Positions 4,646 to 5,331 of a DNA stretch of 5,331 nt are shown one piece after another (positions within the stretch are counted from its first letter, which is position 1; every line of letters begins with the position of its first letter). This DNA comes from Chloroflexota bacterium (GTDB lineage: Bacteria > Chloroflexota > Dehalococcoidia > SZUA-161 > SpSt-899). Below the pieces are notes generated by a model that had not been told where the DNA came from, searched no databases, and saw nothing but the letters and a program-made list of their open reading frames with translations. The stretch covers positions 1-5,331 of the forward strand of contig JABHWQ010000196.1 of NCBI GenBank assembly GCA_018657655.1, given 5' to 3'. The translations under genes were made by a program, and so were the position numbers.

Positions 4646-5331
4646 ATGGCAAAGTATGCTCGCCGAACGTGGATTCAGAGAAATATAGAGATCGCTACTG
4701 GCGTTGGTGCAGCTTCGGCTTTATCGATCGTGAAAACCTCCAAGGCAAAAGCCCAAAGCAATTCAACCTTGAAAAAAGGGAACATCAAACTGGCATGGGC
4801 GCTTGAGCGTGACACGTCGCGTTTGAGACTCGCCAAACAGATTGGAGTCAATCATGTGATTGCCAGAGTGACAAGAGTGCTGGAGGAGACGAGTCGCGAT
4901 CATTACTTTGATGCTTTGAAGAAGATGAAAGCAGAATACGAAGCAGCGGGATTTACTATTGCTGGTGTCGAAAGCGACCCGGTTTCTACAAAACGGATAA
5001 AGCTGGGTATGCCTGGTCGCGATGAAGAAATCGCCAATTACATTTCAGCTATTAAAGCAATGGGCAAGCTCAATATTCCGATGTGCTGTTACAACTTCAT
5101 GGCCGGAATAGGTTGGTGCCGCACCAGGTTCGATATTCCTGAACGTGGCGGCGCTCTTACAAGCGAGTTTAACTATGCGGATGCGGAACAACAGGGACTC
5201 ACTGAGTGGGGAAAGATCAGCGAGGAAAAAATCTGGGATAACATAACATATTTTTTAGAGCGGATAATTCCAGTCGCTGAAAAGTCAAACGTAAATATGG
5301 CATTGCATCCGGACGATCCTCCCATATCACC
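4646..5331 (+). CDS. Mannonate dehydratase-like protein with Tat-type leader, 3' partial
   Basis: The first 228 codons; the frame is open to the window edge. Residues 1-36 look like a twin-arginine signal: ARRTWIQ at 5-11, a mild hydrophobic stretch at about 17-29, then AKA-Q at 34-37 as a cleavage site. So the protein is probably exported folded. The rest resembles UxuA, which dehydrates D-mannonate to 2-keto-3-deoxy-D-gluconate in uronate breakdown: an RLAKQIGVNHVIARV strand near 61-75, ESDPV near 109-113, CCYNFMAGIGWCRT at 147-160 (VCYNFMPVLDWTRT in E. coli), FLERIIPVAEKSNVNMALHPDDPP at 203-226. His221 in HPDDPP is a likely metal ligand by family. Oddities: canonical UxuA is cytosolic and has no leader, and the segment between the CYNF and IIPVAE blocks is roughly half the E. 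coli length. Alternatives are an exported sugar-phosphate-isomerase-like barrel of unknown reaction, so no gene symbol is given. It starts 263 bases after the UROD-like gene. Confidence 0.78.
   Translation, partial: MAKYARRTWIQRNIEIATGVGAASALSIVKTSKAKAQSNSTLKKGNIKLAWALERDTSRLRLAKQIGVNHVIARVTRVLEETSRDHYFDALKKMKAEYEAAGFTIAGVESDPVSTKRIKLGMPGRDEEIANYISAIKAMGKLNIPMCCYNFMAGIGWCRTRFDIPERGGALTSEFNYADAEQQGLTEWGKISEEKIWDNITYFLERIIPVAEKSNVNMALHPDDPPIS

Noticed and set aside
4449..4652. 67-codon frame on the - strand in the last spacer
   Set aside because: Low-complexity hydrophobic start from AT-rich DNA, no ribosome binding site, and it covers the + strand ribosome binding site and start of the next gene.
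4585..4806. 73-codon + frame over the start of the last gene
   Set aside because: It is in a different frame from the UxuA-like protein, which has clear homology and a ribosome binding site, so this one is a shadow.
1..5331. CRISPR array, tRNA, rRNA or insertion sequence
   Set aside because: I saw no regularly spaced repeats, tRNA-like cloverleaf, rRNA segment or transposase on either strand.

Overview
The window looks like bacterial chromosome of moderate base composition with loosely packed genes. All convincing genes lie on the + strand. The content is an exported glycosidase-like protein, an AsnA-type asparagine synthetase, a uroporphyrinogen-decarboxylase-like protein of the methyltransferase branch, and a mannonate-dehydratase-like protein with a twin-arginine leader. 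UROD-like paralogues and Tat-exported sugar-enzyme homologues are common in environmental Poribacteria, Planctomycetes/Verrucomicrobia/Lentisphaerae and Latescibacteria, so I lean towards such a heterotroph. This taxonomic guess is inference only; there is no rRNA or other marker in the window.

Layout. (1) 1-1200: secreted TIM-barrel, glycoside-hydrolase-like protein whose true start is probably just outside the window. (2) 1201-1936: a 736-base gap with no recognisable gene. It holds a small ORF with a good ribosome binding site (1496-1579), a further open stretch in the same frame after one stop codon, a 10-bp and a 9-bp perfect inverted repeat, and a 12-bp direct repeat. (3) 1937-3067: asnA, with all the expected active-site residues and a strong GGAGG. 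(4) 3068-3221: a spacer with a 12-bp bulged hairpin. (5) 3222-4382: UROD-like protein. (6) 4383-4645: an AT-rich spacer with a doubtful 33-codon ORF and an AT-rich hairpin just before a ribosome binding site. (7) 4646 to the window end: the first 228 codons of the mannonate-dehydratase-like gene, which runs off the right edge.

How they might work together. The first and last genes suggest extracytoplasmic carbohydrate or uronate processing: a secreted glycosidase-like barrel and an exported homologue of the enzyme that converts D-mannonate to 2-keto-3-deoxygluconate. The UROD-like protein may be a corrinoid- or metal-dependent methyl transferase or decarboxylase of unknown substrate. AsnA is a housekeeping enzyme making asparagine from aspartate and ammonia. 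Spacers of 154 to 736 bases argue against one tight operon, so a shared pathway is not shown. I found no clear new defence, mobile or RNA system. The least explained material is the structured 736-base gap before asnA.
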